Notes: generated from the letters alone by a model not told the origin. DNA of 21,395 nucleotides from DATKEU01 sp036493295 (GCA_036493295.1 DASXQB010000531.1:1-21395), one strand, 5' to 3'; positions 1 to 7,856 are shown, counted from the first letter of the stretch. Program-made: numbers and translations.

Positions 1-135
1 CTCGCGCACGATACGGGTGGCGCGGGAGAACAGCTCCAGCGGTCCGGAGAGATCCAGCCCCTGCACGTCGGGATAGGCGAGCAGGGCGATGCGCAGCGGT
101 GGGCGGCGCGACGGCGGTGCCGGCGGGCGTTTCAT
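1..135 (-). CDS. GlxA-type regulator with DJ-1/PfpI N-terminal domain (3' part cut off by window edge)
   Basis: Reading the minus strand from the ATG at 135-133 gives 45 uninterrupted codons to the window edge. The visible peptide begins MKRPPAPPSRRPP and continues LRIALLAYPDVQGLDLSGPLELFSRA. The pattern 'aliphatic strand, Y/F-P-x-V-Q-x-L-D-L-x-G-P-x-E' is the first strand and turn of the DJ-1/PfpI (class I glutamine amidotransferase-like) domain that opens GlxA-family AraC regulators. In that family a C-terminal AraC helix-turn-helix would follow, but it lies outside the window. A stand-alone DJ-1/PfpI protein (isonitrile hydratase-like) is the alternative. There is no clear Shine-Dalgarno sequence. 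The gene is divergent from the TRAP operon, but control of that operon cannot be shown. Confidence 0.7.
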   Translation of the reverse strand, partial: MKRPPAPPSRRPPLRIALLAYPDVQGLDLSGPLELFSRATRIVRE

Positions 136-475
136 GGGCAAAATTCTGGCGCCGCGGGCGGCGTGTCCGCAAGGACATTTACCCCACGATTTCGGCCACG
201 GTGGCACCGGTCGATCGAGTGGGTTTGCGTCCAAAGCGACCATTGCAGGCGCGCGGCGGCCGAAACCGATGGTTAGCGAAAAAAGAACTTCCCAGAGTGG
301 CGACGTGTCGTGTTTGAAAAGTGACGCGCTCTACGAAACAAAATGAAGAAGACGATGGACACAATCAGTCAATTGGTCACAAAATCGCGCCGCCCTCCGG
401 CGGTCGCCATTGCGTCCTCGCGTCCGATACGGCGGATTTTCCTTTAACGTTTTTCGTTCCCTCAAGGAGATGTTG
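136..475. other. Gene-free divergent intergenic region upstream of the uronate TRAP operon
   Basis: About 340 bp between two divergent genes. Short ORFs in it have no recognisable protein pattern. The part from about 265 to 385 is clearly poorer in GC than the flanks and is the likeliest place for promoters. A loose TTGAAA at 314-319 has no convincing -10 partner. A short hairpin (CCGCC, loop ctcc, GGCGG at 390-403) lies in the presumed dctP leader. A ribosome-binding site AAGGAG at 464-469 sits six bases before the dctP ATG. I see no convincing palindromic operator, terminator or RNA gene. Confidence 0.5.
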
Positions 476-1441
476 ATGAAAGCCATCCTCGGCCTTTCAG
501 TTGGCTTGCTGCTGTCCACCAGCATGGCCGCCCACGCAGCGGACTTTCGTGCCACGGACGTTCAGCCCGACGGTTACCCCACCGTCGAAGCGGTCAAGTT
601 CATGGGCCAGGCCCTGAGCAAGGCCACCGGCGGCAAGTTGGGCATCAAGGTGTTCAACAACAGCGCCCTCGGCAGCGAGAAGGACACCATCGAGCAAACC
701 AAGATCGGCGCCGTGGCCATGACCCGCGTGAACATCTCGCCGATGAACAACATCTGTCCGACCACGGTGGTGCCGACGCTGCCGTTCCTGTTTCACTCGA
801 AGGCGCACATGCGCAAGGTGTTGGACGGGCCCATCGGCGACGAGATCCTGAAAAGCTGCGAGGCGCAGGGCTTCATCGGCCTGGCCTTCTATGACAGCGG
901 CGCGCGGTCGATGTACACCACGAAGAAGCCGGTCAAGTCATTGGCAGACATGAAGGGCATGAAGATCCGCGTGCAGCAGTCGGATCTGTGGGTCTCGGTG
1001 ATGGAGGCGATGGGCGCCAACGCCACGCCGATGCCGTTTGGCGAGGTTTACACCGGCCTCAAGACCGGGTTGGTCGACGGTGCGGAGAACAACATTCCTT
1101 CATATGAGTCCACGCGACACTTTGAGGTGGCCAAGTATTACTCCAAGACCGAGCACTCGATGGCGCCCGAGATCTTGCTGTTCTCCAAGAAGATCTGGGA
1201 CGGGCTGTCGGACAGCGACCACAAGGCGATCCGGCAGGCGGCCAAGGATTCGGTGCCGTACATGCGCAAGCTGTGGGACGAGCGCGAGGAAAAGTCGCTG
1301 GGCATCGTCAAGGCCGGCGGTGCGCAGATTATCGACGTCAACAAGGCGCCGTTCCAGGCGGCGATGAAGCCGGTCTATGACAAGTTCATCACCGACCCGA
1401 AGGCGCGCGAGATGGTGAAGACGATTCAGGACAGCAAGTAG
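476..1441 (+). CDS. dctP: TRAP transporter periplasmic solute-binding protein, probably uronate-binding (DctP family)
   Basis: This 321-residue protein is the periplasmic receptor of a tripartite ATP-independent transporter; it captures an organic acid and delivers it to the DctQM membrane subunits. A signal peptide (residues 1-21, ending AHA before ADF) is visible. The body has the DctP-family hallmarks: the early TDVQPDGYPTVEA segment, the central KSLADMKGMKIRV segment, and the GLKTGLVDGAENNIPSYEST loop with the carboxylate-binding neighbourhood. The motif DGAENN-PSYES-H-EVAKYYS resembles receptors reported to bind glucuronate or galacturonate. The ATG at 476 was preferred over upstream in-frame starts because AAGGAG at 464-469 is well spaced and the signal peptide then begins correctly. 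dctQ follows after 11 bases. Family assignment is firm; the substrate is inferred from the neighbouring udh and lyases. Confidence 0.93.
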   Translation: MKAILGLSVGLLLSTSMAAHAADFRATDVQPDGYPTVEAVKFMGQALSKATGGKLGIKVFNNSALGSEKDTIEQTKIGAVAMTRVNISPMNNICPTTVVPTLPFLFHSKAHMRKVLDGPIGDEILKSCEAQGFIGLAFYDSGARSMYTTKKPVKSLADMKGMKIRVQQSDLWVSVMEAMGANATPMPFGEVYTGLKTGLVDGAENNIPSYESTRHFEVAKYYSKTEHSMAPEILLFSKKIWDGLSDSDHKAIRQAAKDSVPYMRKLWDEREEKSLGIVKAGGAQIIDVNKAPFQAAMKPVYDKFITDPKAREMVKTIQDSK

Positions 1442-1452
1442 ACCTAAGCAGC

Positions 1453-1941
1453 ATGTTCACCAAGATCTGCGCCCGCATCGCCCGGACGTGCTTGCAACTC
1501 GGCGTTGCGGGCCTGGTCCTGCTGATCGCGGCCGTCGGCTACCAAGTCTTCGGCCGCTATGTCCTGAACAACACGCCCACCTGGGCAGAGAGCCTGGCGC
1601 TGGTGCTGGTCCTGTACGTGACCATGCTGGGCTGCGCGGTGGGCGTGCGCGACGCCGGCCACATCGGGATGGAGCTGATCGGCGATCTGGTGCCCGAAAA
1701 GTGGAAAAAGCCGACGGAGATCTTGATTCACCTTTTGACTCTGACCTTCGGCGCGTCGATGGCCTGGTTCTGCTTCGAGCTGCTCATGTCGGTTCGCGAC
1801 TACATGATCCCGACGCTGCACATCTCGGAGGCATTTCGCTATGTGCCGCTGGTGCTGGCGGGAGTCTTGATAGTCCTTTTCTCCATCGAACATATCATCG
1901 CGTTGTTGCGTAACGAGGAAGTCAAGCCGGCATGGCACTAG
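1453..1941 (+). CDS. dctQ: TRAP transporter small permease subunit (DctQ family)
   Basis: The 162-residue protein has the length and four-helix layout of DctQ subunits: hydrophobic stretches near residues 13-33, 48-65, 88-108 and 128-150. Family features include a first helix followed by NNTPTWAESLALVLVLYVTMLGCAVGVRDAGHIGMELI; the W-x-E and the G-x-R-x-x-x-H-I segments are the conserved DctQ core. It acts in the cytoplasmic membrane, tethered to the large DctM channel subunit and coupled to a sodium or proton gradient. The gene begins 11 bases after dctP, and its last 10 bases overlap dctM, so the three are surely one transcript. The Shine-Dalgarno site is weak, consistent with translation following from dctP. 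Confidence 0.93.
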   Translation: MFTKICARIARTCLQLGVAGLVLLIAAVGYQVFGRYVLNNTPTWAESLALVLVLYVTMLGCAVGVRDAGHIGMELIGDLVPEKWKKPTEILIHLLTLTFGASMAWFCFELLMSVRDYMIPTLHISEAFRYVPLVLAGVLIVLFSIEHIIALLRNEEVKPAWH

Positions 1942-3215
1942 CGATACTCGGCGTCTCGTTCTTTGGCCTTCTGATTCTGGGTGTTCCGGTGGCGTTCTCC
2001 ATCGGCCTGTCGGCGCTGGCCACCATCCTGTACGAAGGCCTGCCGATGGCCGTCATCTTCCAGCAGATGACGTCGGGCATGAACGTGTTCTCGTTTCTGG
2101 CCATTCCGTTCTTCATCTTCGCCGGCGAGCTGATGCTCTATGGCGGCATCGCCGACAAGATCGTGAACTTCGCCAAGGCGGTGGTGGGCCACATCCGCGG
2201 CGGTCTGGGCATGAGCAACGTCGTGGCCTGCACGCTGTTCGGCGGCGTCTCGGGCTCGCCGGTGGCGGACGTGTCGGCGATGGGCGCCGTGATGATCCCG
2301 ATGATGAAGAAAGAAGGCTATCACGCTGACTACGCCGTCAACGTGACCACCCACGCCGCGCTGGTCGGTGCCCTGATGCCCACCAGCCACAACATGATCA
2401 TCTACACGCTGGCAGCGGGCGGGAAGGTGTCCATCGCCCGGTTGATCCTGGCCGGATTGATCCCGGCGTTTGTTCTCACTGTCTGCAACATCGTCGCGGC
2501 GTACCTGGTGGCAGTGAAGCGTGGCTACCCGGCCGGCAGGTTCCCGGGCTGGCCGATGGTCGGCCGGACGTTCGCGGCGGCGGTTCCCGGCCTGCTGGTG
2601 GTGGTTCTGATCCTGGGCGGCATCTTGTCGGGCGTCTTCACCGCCACCGAATCGGCGGCGGTGGCCGTCTTGTACTCGCTGTTCTTGAGCGCCGTCGTGT
2701 ATCGCACCCTCAAGTGGGAGCAGTTTCTGAAAGCGGCCAGCAAGGCGGTGAAGACCACCGGCGTGGTGTTGTTGCTGATCGGGATCTCCGCCGCCTTCGG
2801 CTACATCATCAGCCTTTATGAAGTGCCGGCGCTGACCGGGAGGCTTCTGTCCGGCGTGACGTCGAAGCCGTGGGTCATCTTCCTGCTGGTGAACGTCATC
2901 CTGTTCGTGCTGGGGACGTTTCTGGATATGGCGGCAACCATTCTGGTTTGCACGCCGATCTTTTTGCCCATCTGTCAGGCGTACGGCATGGGCGACATTC
3001 AATTCGGAATCATCATGTTGATTAACTGCGCGCTCGGTTTGAACACGCCGCCGGTTGGCACCACGCAGTTCGTGGGCTGCGCCATCGGTGGCGTCTCGGT
3101 GGGCACGGTGATGAAGACCATCTGGCCGTTTTACGGCGCGCTCATCGCCGCGCTGATGCTGGTGACCTACGTTCCGGCCTTTTCGCTGTGGTTGCCGAAT
3201 CTAATTTGGCACTAA
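1932..3215 (+). CDS. dctM: TRAP transporter large permease subunit (DctM family)
   Basis: The 427-residue, very hydrophobic protein matches DctM subunits in length and in about a dozen membrane segments. Recognisable family blocks are ILGVPVAFSIGLSA at the start, FLAIPFFIFAGELM, the GLGMSNVVACTLFGGVSGSPVADVSAMGAVMIPMMKKEGY block near residue 100, FTATESAAVAVLYSLFL, and NCALGLNTPPVGTTQFVGCAIGGVS near the end. It is the ion-coupled translocation subunit that accepts substrate from DctP. The ATG lies inside the last codons of dctQ (10-base overlap), indicating translational coupling. A strong G/C hairpin follows the stop before udh. Substrate is not readable from this subunit alone. Confidence 0.95.
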   Translation: MALAILGVSFFGLLILGVPVAFSIGLSALATILYEGLPMAVIFQQMTSGMNVFSFLAIPFFIFAGELMLYGGIADKIVNFAKAVVGHIRGGLGMSNVVACTLFGGVSGSPVADVSAMGAVMIPMMKKEGYHADYAVNVTTHAALVGALMPTSHNMIIYTLAAGGKVSIARLILAGLIPAFVLTVCNIVAAYLVAVKRGYPAGRFPGWPMVGRTFAAAVPGLLVVVLILGGILSGVFTATESAAVAVLYSLFLSAVVYRTLKWEQFLKAASKAVKTTGVVLLLIGISAAFGYIISLYEVPALTGRLLSGVTSKPWVIFLLVNVILFVLGTFLDMAATILVCTPIFLPICQAYGMGDIQFGIIMLINCALGLNTPPVGTTQFVGCAIGGVSVGTVMKTIWPFYGALIAALMLVTYVPAFSLWLPNLIWH

Positions 3216-3226
3216 TGCGCGGGGGA

Positions 3227-3253
3227 GGGCTGGGCCCCCCGCGGGCCCGGCCC
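3227..3253. repeat. Strong G/C inverted repeat between dctM and udh
   Basis: GGGCTGGGCCC (3227-3237), five-base loop, then GGGCCCGGCCC (3243-3253). The arms pair over 11 positions with a single U-G wobble. No T-run follows (the next bases are gaaaaacg), so it is not a classical intrinsic terminator on the plus strand. It may stabilise or process the 3' end of the transporter mRNA, or lower udh expression relative to dctPQM. Confidence 0.6.
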
Positions 3254-3269
3254 GAAAAACGCGACGTTG

Positions 3270-4091
3270 ATGAAGACGGTACTCATTACAGGGGCCAGCG
3301 GCGATCTGGGGACGCATCTCAGGCGGGAGCTGCGCGGGCAGTACGTGCTGCGGCTATCGGACCTTCGGCCCATCGTCGCCAAGCAGTCGGGCGAAACGTT
3401 CGTGCGGGGCGATCTGGCGTCGCTGCCGGCGATGATGAAGGTGGTGAAGGATGTCGACGCGGTGGTGGCGCTGGGCGGCTTCCCCGAAGAGTCGTCGTGG
3501 CCGACCATCCTGCGCGCCAACATCGTCGGCGCCTATAACCTGTACGAGGCGGCGCGGCGCAATGGCGTGCGGCGCGTGCTGTTCGCGTCCAGCAACCACG
3601 CCACCGGGTTTTTTCCGCGCCAGCAGAAGATCGACCACCGGGTATATCCGCGGCCAGATTCTCGCTACGGATTGTCGAAGGTGTTCGGCGAGCAAGCCGG
3701 CTTTCTGTACGCCGAGAAATACGGCCTGGAAGTGTTCTGCATGCGCATCGGCAACGTCACGCCGCAGCCGGTGGACAAGCGCCGGCTGTCGAACTGGATC
3801 AGCCCGCGCGACTTTGCCCAGCTGGTGCGCATCGGGATCGACCACCCGAAGGTTCACTTCGAGATCGTCTACGGCGTGTCGGGCAACGATCGCAGTTTCT
3901 ATGACAACGCCAACGCCACCCGATTGGGATTCGCCCCGCAGGACAACAGCGAGCTCTACGCGGCGGCGATATTGAAGCGCGAGCCGCCGGCGAAAGATCC
4001 GCGCACGGAAATCTTTCAGGGCGGCCTGCTCGTCACCGGCGAGGGCGATCCAAAACGAAAGCCGCCCGCGGCGACGAAACGGCGACGCTAG
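3270..4091 (+). CDS. udh: Uronate dehydrogenase (NAD-dependent, extended SDR fold)
   Basis: The 273-residue protein is an NAD-dependent sugar dehydrogenase of the epimerase/SDR superfamily. It has the N-terminal nucleotide-binding glycine motif GASGDLG (residues 8-14) and the catalytic Y133-x-x-x-K137 in SRYGLSK, with S107/S108 in the SSNH segment. The block FASSNHATGFFPR ... RPDSRYGLSKVFGE ... MRIGNVTPQPVDKRRLSNWISPRDF closely resembles bacterial uronate dehydrogenases, which oxidise D-glucuronate or D-galacturonate to the aldarolactone, the first step of oxidative uronate breakdown. The length (about 265-275 residues) also fits. The ATG at 3270 was chosen over the TTG just before it. It lies 54 bases after dctM on the same strand and is probably co-transcribed with the transporter. 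A different sugar dehydrogenase of the same family is the main alternative. Confidence 0.87.
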   Translation: MKTVLITGASGDLGTHLRRELRGQYVLRLSDLRPIVAKQSGETFVRGDLASLPAMMKVVKDVDAVVALGGFPEESSWPTILRANIVGAYNLYEAARRNGVRRVLFASSNHATGFFPRQQKIDHRVYPRPDSRYGLSKVFGEQAGFLYAEKYGLEVFCMRIGNVTPQPVDKRRLSNWISPRDFAQLVRIGIDHPKVHFEIVYGVSGNDRSFYDNANATRLGFAPQDNSELYAAAILKREPPAKDPRTEIFQGGLLVTGEGDPKRKPPAATKRRR

Positions 4092-4097
4092 CCGCCG

Positions 4098-5645
4098 TCA
4101 GCGAATGCCGACCGCGCCGACCCCGGCGTGAGTCAGGGCCTCCCACTGGATGTGGTGCGTGTCGTCCGCCGTCGGCGGGGTGTTCTGTCCGACCACCGTC
4201 TTCAGGTTGGGCAACGACATCTTCAAACGATCGGCGAATTCGTTATAGGCGATCACCCACGTCGGCCGGGCGATGTAGTTCGCGCTGAAGTTGGCGGCGT
4301 CGGACTTCGCGCAGGGCGCGGGCAGCGACGATCCGGCCAGCCAATATTTGGCGTTTAGTTCCAGGCCGGCGACGATGCGCGCCGCTTGCTCGCCGTACAG
4401 GTTCACGCCTTGAATGAGGGCGGTTTCGGCGCCGTTGATCATGGCGGCGAAGCCGTACTGCACGTGGCTGAGATCGCGGCAGGTCTCCTCCGCCAAGCCA
4501 TCGACGGTGGTGATGGCGGTGTACCAGGACACCAGATCGCCCGGCACCTTGTTCGGATCGGGACCGTCGGCGGTCATGTAAATGTACGCCGGCACGCGCC
4601 GCCGCCACAGCGCCAGGCCCTTATTGAACAGAGCGACGTCGTCCAGGAACACCGCCAGTTGCAGAAGGCCGTCGGTGGCGCTGAGATCCCAGTTGCCGCC
4701 GGTCAGGCGCGCGGGATCGGTGGCGGCGGTGCGGACATAACCGTTCTCGACGTAGGGGATGTACGTCGTGCGCAGCATGGTTTGAAACTTGGCGATGTCG
4801 GCGGCGGCCCATGCGGCGCTGGCGCCGCCATCGCTGCCGCGGATCAATTCGGCGGCGCGGGCGATGGTGCTCCCTTGCCAGCCGCTTTGCAGGATGCCGT
4901 TGAAATCGTCGCCGGTGTTGCCGGTGAGCTCCTGCGCCGCGGGCGTGCTGCGGCCCTTCATCGTCGCCGCCCAGCCGTTCAAGATGCGCACGGCGGCGTC
5001 GGCGTTGGCCTTGGTGCCGGTCAGCACCCAGGCAAGCGCGTTGGCGATCGCCCCGGCGGCGACATTTTTTTCGTAGGTGCAGCCGACGTCGGGACTGGAG
5101 ATGTAGCCGCAGGTGACGATCCCGCCCGGCGGCGCGCTGCCCGCCGGGGTGTACGTCGACTTGCCGTAGGCCGTCGCTTGCAGTTGTTTCAGCGACGCGC
5201 TCCACGGCGTATCGCCGGCGGTGATGTGCATCTTCAGTAACGTGATCTGATCGCCGTTGAGCACAGCGCCCGGATGGCGGAACGGTCCGGCGAACATCGC
5301 GCCCGCACCGCCGGAGCCGCCGCCGTCGTTGCTTCCGGCCGCGCCGCCCGATCCGCTGGCGCCGCCCGAACCAACCACGCCACCCGCGCCCTTGACGCCC
5401 CCTGAGCCGCTGTCGCCGCCCGAGCCATTCGCGCCGCCAGTTTCAGCGCCGCCACTGCCGATCATCCTTCCGCCTCCGCTTCCGCTTCCGCTTCCGCCTT
5501 CGCCGCCGCTGCCGCTCGCGCCGCCCTCGGGCATCGCGCCGTCCGGCGAAGACGTGCCGTTGCCGGACCCGGCGCACGCGGCGGCGCCCGTCAGCGTCAG
5601 CGCCAGCAAGACCAACCTCGATCGAGACCAGGAACGGGACAACAT
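4098..5645 (-). CDS. Surface lipoprotein polysaccharide lyase of the alginate-lyase superfamily (PL38-like)
   Basis: The 515-residue protein has an N-terminal lipoprotein signal (hydrophobic residues 10-22, probable acylated C24), a Gly/Ser/Ala-rich linker (about 25-117), and a catalytic region from about 120 to the end. That region is alpha-helical with repeated Trp/Gly turns, as in the alpha/alpha-toroid alginate-lyase superfamily. Conserved-looking blocks are TGGNWDLSATDGLLQLAVFLDD (around 315-336), the E-x-C-R390-D391-x-x-H394-x-Q-Y-G segment, and IQGVNLYGEQAARIVAGLE. The RD-x-x-H ... QGV-x-LY pattern recalls lyases grouped with glucuronan-active family PL38 more than classical PL5, but this is from memory and unverified. 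Expected action is beta-elimination of a polyuronate outside the cell. The ATG at 5645 is supported by GGGAGG seven bases upstream; a longer reading to 5693 would put residues before the signal peptide. It converges on udh (six-base gap) and diverges from kdgF. Confidence 0.75.
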   Translation of the reverse strand: MLSRSWSRSRLVLLALTLTGAAACAGSGNGTSSPDGAMPEGGASGSGGEGGSGSGSGGGRMIGSGGAETGGANGSGGDSGSGGVKGAGGVVGSGGASGSGGAAGSNDGGGSGGAGAMFAGPFRHPGAVLNGDQITLLKMHITAGDTPWSASLKQLQATAYGKSTYTPAGSAPPGGIVTCGYISSPDVGCTYEKNVAAGAIANALAWVLTGTKANADAAVRILNGWAATMKGRSTPAAQELTGNTGDDFNGILQSGWQGSTIARAAELIRGSDGGASAAWAAADIAKFQTMLRTTYIPYVENGYVRTAATDPARLTGGNWDLSATDGLLQLAVFLDDVALFNKGLALWRRRVPAYIYMTADGPDPNKVPGDLVSWYTAITTVDGLAEETCRDLSHVQYGFAAMINGAETALIQGVNLYGEQAARIVAGLELNAKYWLAGSSLPAPCAKSDAANFSANYIARPTWVIAYNEFADRLKMSLPNLKTVVGQNTPPTADDTHHIQWEALTHAGVGAVGIR

Positions 5646-5793
5646 CAAGCGGCCTCCCAATACAATCGACGCGATGTTTGCCCGATCGAACACGTCGCGC
5701 CGTCCAACTGGGAACTGGGCCCCGCCGAACCCCGATTCTGGGCCTAAAATCGACTGGCGCTTCCCAGATCAGGTTCGCCGGGTGTTTCAGGTA
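5646..5793. promoter_or_regulatory. Divergent promoter region between the two lyase transcripts
   Basis: This 148-bp segment separates the minus-strand lyase from kdgF and must hold start signals for both. On the minus strand GGGAGG (5653-5658) is a good ribosome-binding site. On the plus strand TAAAAT (5745-5750) could be a -10 element for kdgF, but no matching -35 is visible. I found no convincing operator palindrome. A longer kdgF start at 5674 would place part of this segment in coding sequence, but the peptide it adds looks non-conserved. Confidence 0.35.
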
Positions 5794-6156
5794 ATGATGG
5801 AAACCGGTCGTAAAGCTTTCGGCGACCTGATGCGCGTCGCGGATTCCGACGCCTCATTCTTCACCGCCGAGCCGGGCCTGCAGCGGCGGATCCTGGCCCA
5901 CAACGATCGCCTGATGCTGGTCGAGCACCACATGGAGGCGTCGTGGGCGGGCGCGCGGCATGCGCACCCGCACGATCAGCTGGTCTACATCATCAGCGGC
6001 CGCCTGCGTTTCAGCGCCGGCCCCGAAGTGTTCGAGGTGAAGGCGGGCGACAGCTTCGTGGTGAAAGGCGGCGTCGAACACCAAGCCTGGGCGTTGGAGC
6101 CGGCCGTCGTGCTGGACGTCTTCACGCCATACCGCGAAGACTACGTGTCGCGATGA
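5794..6156 (+). CDS. kdgF: KdgF-type cupin, unsaturated uronate linearising enzyme
   Basis: This 120-residue single-domain cupin matches KdgF, which converts cyclic 4,5-unsaturated uronates released by pectate, alginate or related lyases into the linear keto form. The core reads QRRILAHNDRLMLVEHHM, then the metal-site motif H56-A-H58-P-H60-D-Q62, a glycine turn in SGRLRF, and a later ligand H96 in GGVEHQAW. The ending L-D108-V-F110-T-P-x-R114-E-D reproduces the spacing of the Asp, Phe and Arg described as important in Yersinia KdgF. Start choice is uncertain: ATG at 5794 (or 5797) gives the usual family length, while 5674 adds an unconserved 40-residue extension and 5830 would be shorter. Its TGA overlaps the next gene's ATG (6153-6156), so the two are coupled. 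No signal peptide is present, so it is cytoplasmic. Confidence 0.85.
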   Translation: MMETGRKAFGDLMRVADSDASFFTAEPGLQRRILAHNDRLMLVEHHMEASWAGARHAHPHDQLVYIISGRLRFSAGPEVFEVKAGDSFVVKGGVEHQAWALEPAVVLDVFTPYREDYVSR

Positions 6157-7823
6157 AAGCCTGTTCGCTGGCGTCTTTGAAACGACTGTCGCGGTTCGCG
6201 GGTTGTGGCGCGCTGGCTTTCGTGGCCGGCTGCGGGTCCAGCGGCGGCATGGCCGGTTCGGGCGGGGCGGGTGGCGCCAATCAGACCGGCAGCGGCGGTA
6301 GCGGCGGCGTCACCGGCAGCGGCGGCGCGCCCGAACAAACCGGTGGCAGCAGCGGCAGCGGTGGCAGCCCGAACGACGACGGCGGCAGCGGCGGCGCGGT
6401 CGGGACCGGTGGGGCGGGCGGCGCCGGCACCGCCGGCGGCGGTGGCAACGGCGGTGGTGGTGCCGCGGGCGGGTTCACGTTGCCCGCCGGTGCGCCGGCC
6501 ACGGTGCACATGGATGGCGCGGCGCTGGCGATGGCGCAAAAATCCCTGGCCGGCGGCGGTGGCGGCAGCGCCGCGCAAAAAGCCGCGCTGGCCAATCTGG
6601 TGGCGGCGGCGCAGGCGGCGCTGAAAGCGGGAACCTGGTCGGTGACCACCAAGGCCGCGACCTATGTCATCAACAACGATCCGCATCTGTACGTCAGCTG
6701 GGGCCCGTACCTGTGGCCGCCGGACGCCAACCCGCCCAGCGGCCTCGGCACGCTGACCAGGTGTCCTTACGTGAACCACGACGGCGTTCGCAACCCCACC
6801 GTCGACATGATCACCGATCGCCACGGGCTGCACGCCGGGTCGGAGGCGATCTGGCAACTGGCGCTGGCCTGGTACCTGACCGGCGATCCGGCGTACGCCG
6901 ATGAGGCCGAGCTGATTGCGCGCACCTGGTATCTGAATGCGGCCACCTCGATGAAACCCGAGATGACCTACGCGCAGCGCCCGGGGCCGTGCGCCAACGG
7001 CACCGCCGCCGGCATCATCGAGGCGTCGGGTGGATTCATGATCGACGCGCTGGACGGGCTGTCCATTCTGGCCCTGGACACGCGCGCGAACGGCTGGACG
7101 GCGGCCGACCAGACCGGCCTCAAGGCGTGGATGACCCAGTTTTTGAGCTGGCTGCACACCAGCGCCCTGGGCCAGTCGGAGGGCGGCGGCGCCAACAATC
7201 ACGGCACCTGGTACGACGCGCTGACGGCCGGGATCGATCTTTATCTCGGCGACGGCGCGGGCGCGACGGCCATCGCCAATGCGTCCAAGCAAAAGCGCAT
7301 CGACCCGCAGATCATGGCCGACGGCAGCATGCCGCAAGAGCTGGCCCGCACCACGTCGTGGCACTACACCGGCTACAACAACGCGGCTTTTTGCCACCTG
7401 GCCGAGACCGCCAAGCGCGCCGGCGTCGATCTGTGGAGCTATCAATCGGCTGCCGGCGGATCGATCGTCAAGGCGATCAACTTCATGATTCCGACGGCCA
7501 CCACGGCCAATCCGCCCGGGCCGTGGGCGCAGTACAACGACATCACCAAGCCGTTCGACAAGGATTATCAGGCGGACGCCTACTATCTGGTTCAAGCCGC
7601 CGCTCAATACGGCAACAGCGCGCCGGCCAAGGCGGTGATCGCCATGAGCCCGATCCCGATCGAAGTGCCCGGTCACAATTGCGCGGGCACCAACTATCCG
7701 GTCGGCTCGGCTTTCTGCGCGATCAGCAAAGGGGCGGGCGCCTATGTCGATCTGCAGCCGGCGGGGACGCCCGCCGTCGACATGTGGCCGCTGATTCCCG
7801 TCTGTCGTCTACAGGTCAACTGA
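6153..7823 (+). CDS. Lipoprotein alginate lyase, PL5-like (alginate lyase PF05426 family)
   Basis: The 556-residue protein has a lipoprotein signal with lipobox VAGC (acylated C27), a low-complexity Gly/Ser/Ala/Thr linker (about 28-108), and an alpha/alpha-barrel lyase domain (about 115-540). Family signatures are YVSWGPYLWPPDANPPSGL, YVNHDGVRNP, the N348-N349-H350-G-T-W-Y354 block and E-L-A-R399-x-x-S-W-H-Y405-x-x-Y-N. The Asn-His and Arg/Tyr elements sit as the catalytic residues do in PL5 mannuronate lyases. The expected reaction is beta-elimination of mannuronate-rich alginate or a related polyuronate, probably at the outer membrane surface. The ATG at 6153 overlaps the kdgF stop in an ATGA junction. 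That puts the enzyme making unsaturated ends and the one processing them on one transcript. Exact substrate is inferred. Confidence 0.87.
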   Translation: MKACSLASLKRLSRFAGCGALAFVAGCGSSGGMAGSGGAGGANQTGSGGSGGVTGSGGAPEQTGGSSGSGGSPNDDGGSGGAVGTGGAGGAGTAGGGGNGGGGAAGGFTLPAGAPATVHMDGAALAMAQKSLAGGGGGSAAQKAALANLVAAAQAALKAGTWSVTTKAATYVINNDPHLYVSWGPYLWPPDANPPSGLGTLTRCPYVNHDGVRNPTVDMITDRHGLHAGSEAIWQLALAWYLTGDPAYADEAELIARTWYLNAATSMKPEMTYAQRPGPCANGTAAGIIEASGGFMIDALDGLSILALDTRANGWTAADQTGLKAWMTQFLSWLHTSALGQSEGGGANNHGTWYDALTAGIDLYLGDGAGATAIANASKQKRIDPQIMADGSMPQELARTTSWHYTGYNNAAFCHLAETAKRAGVDLWSYQSAAGGSIVKAINFMIPTATTANPPGPWAQYNDITKPFDKDYQADAYYLVQAAAQYGNSAPAKAVIAMSPIPIEVPGHNCAGTNYPVGSAFCAISKGAGAYVDLQPAGTPAVDMWPLIPVCRLQVN

Positions 7824-7856
7824 TCGGCTGATCGGTGCCGGGCGGTCAATCGCCGG

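Noticed and set aside
371..384. Possible hexuronate-regulator or CRP half-site (AATTGGT ... TCACA) upstream of dctP
   Set aside because: Only one half matches; the opposite half of either palindrome is absent, so it was not annotated as an operator.
1938..3002. Long minus-strand ORF opposite dctM
   Set aside because: The composition is His/Arg/Gln-rich, typical of the reverse frame of a GC-rich gene, and dctM on the other strand is unambiguous.
6141..7676. Long minus-strand ORF opposite the PL5-like lyase, and a similar one opposite the cytochrome gene (13119-14777)
   Set aside because: Arg/Gly/Ala-rich products with no domain patterns; both are shadows of well-supported plus-strand genes.
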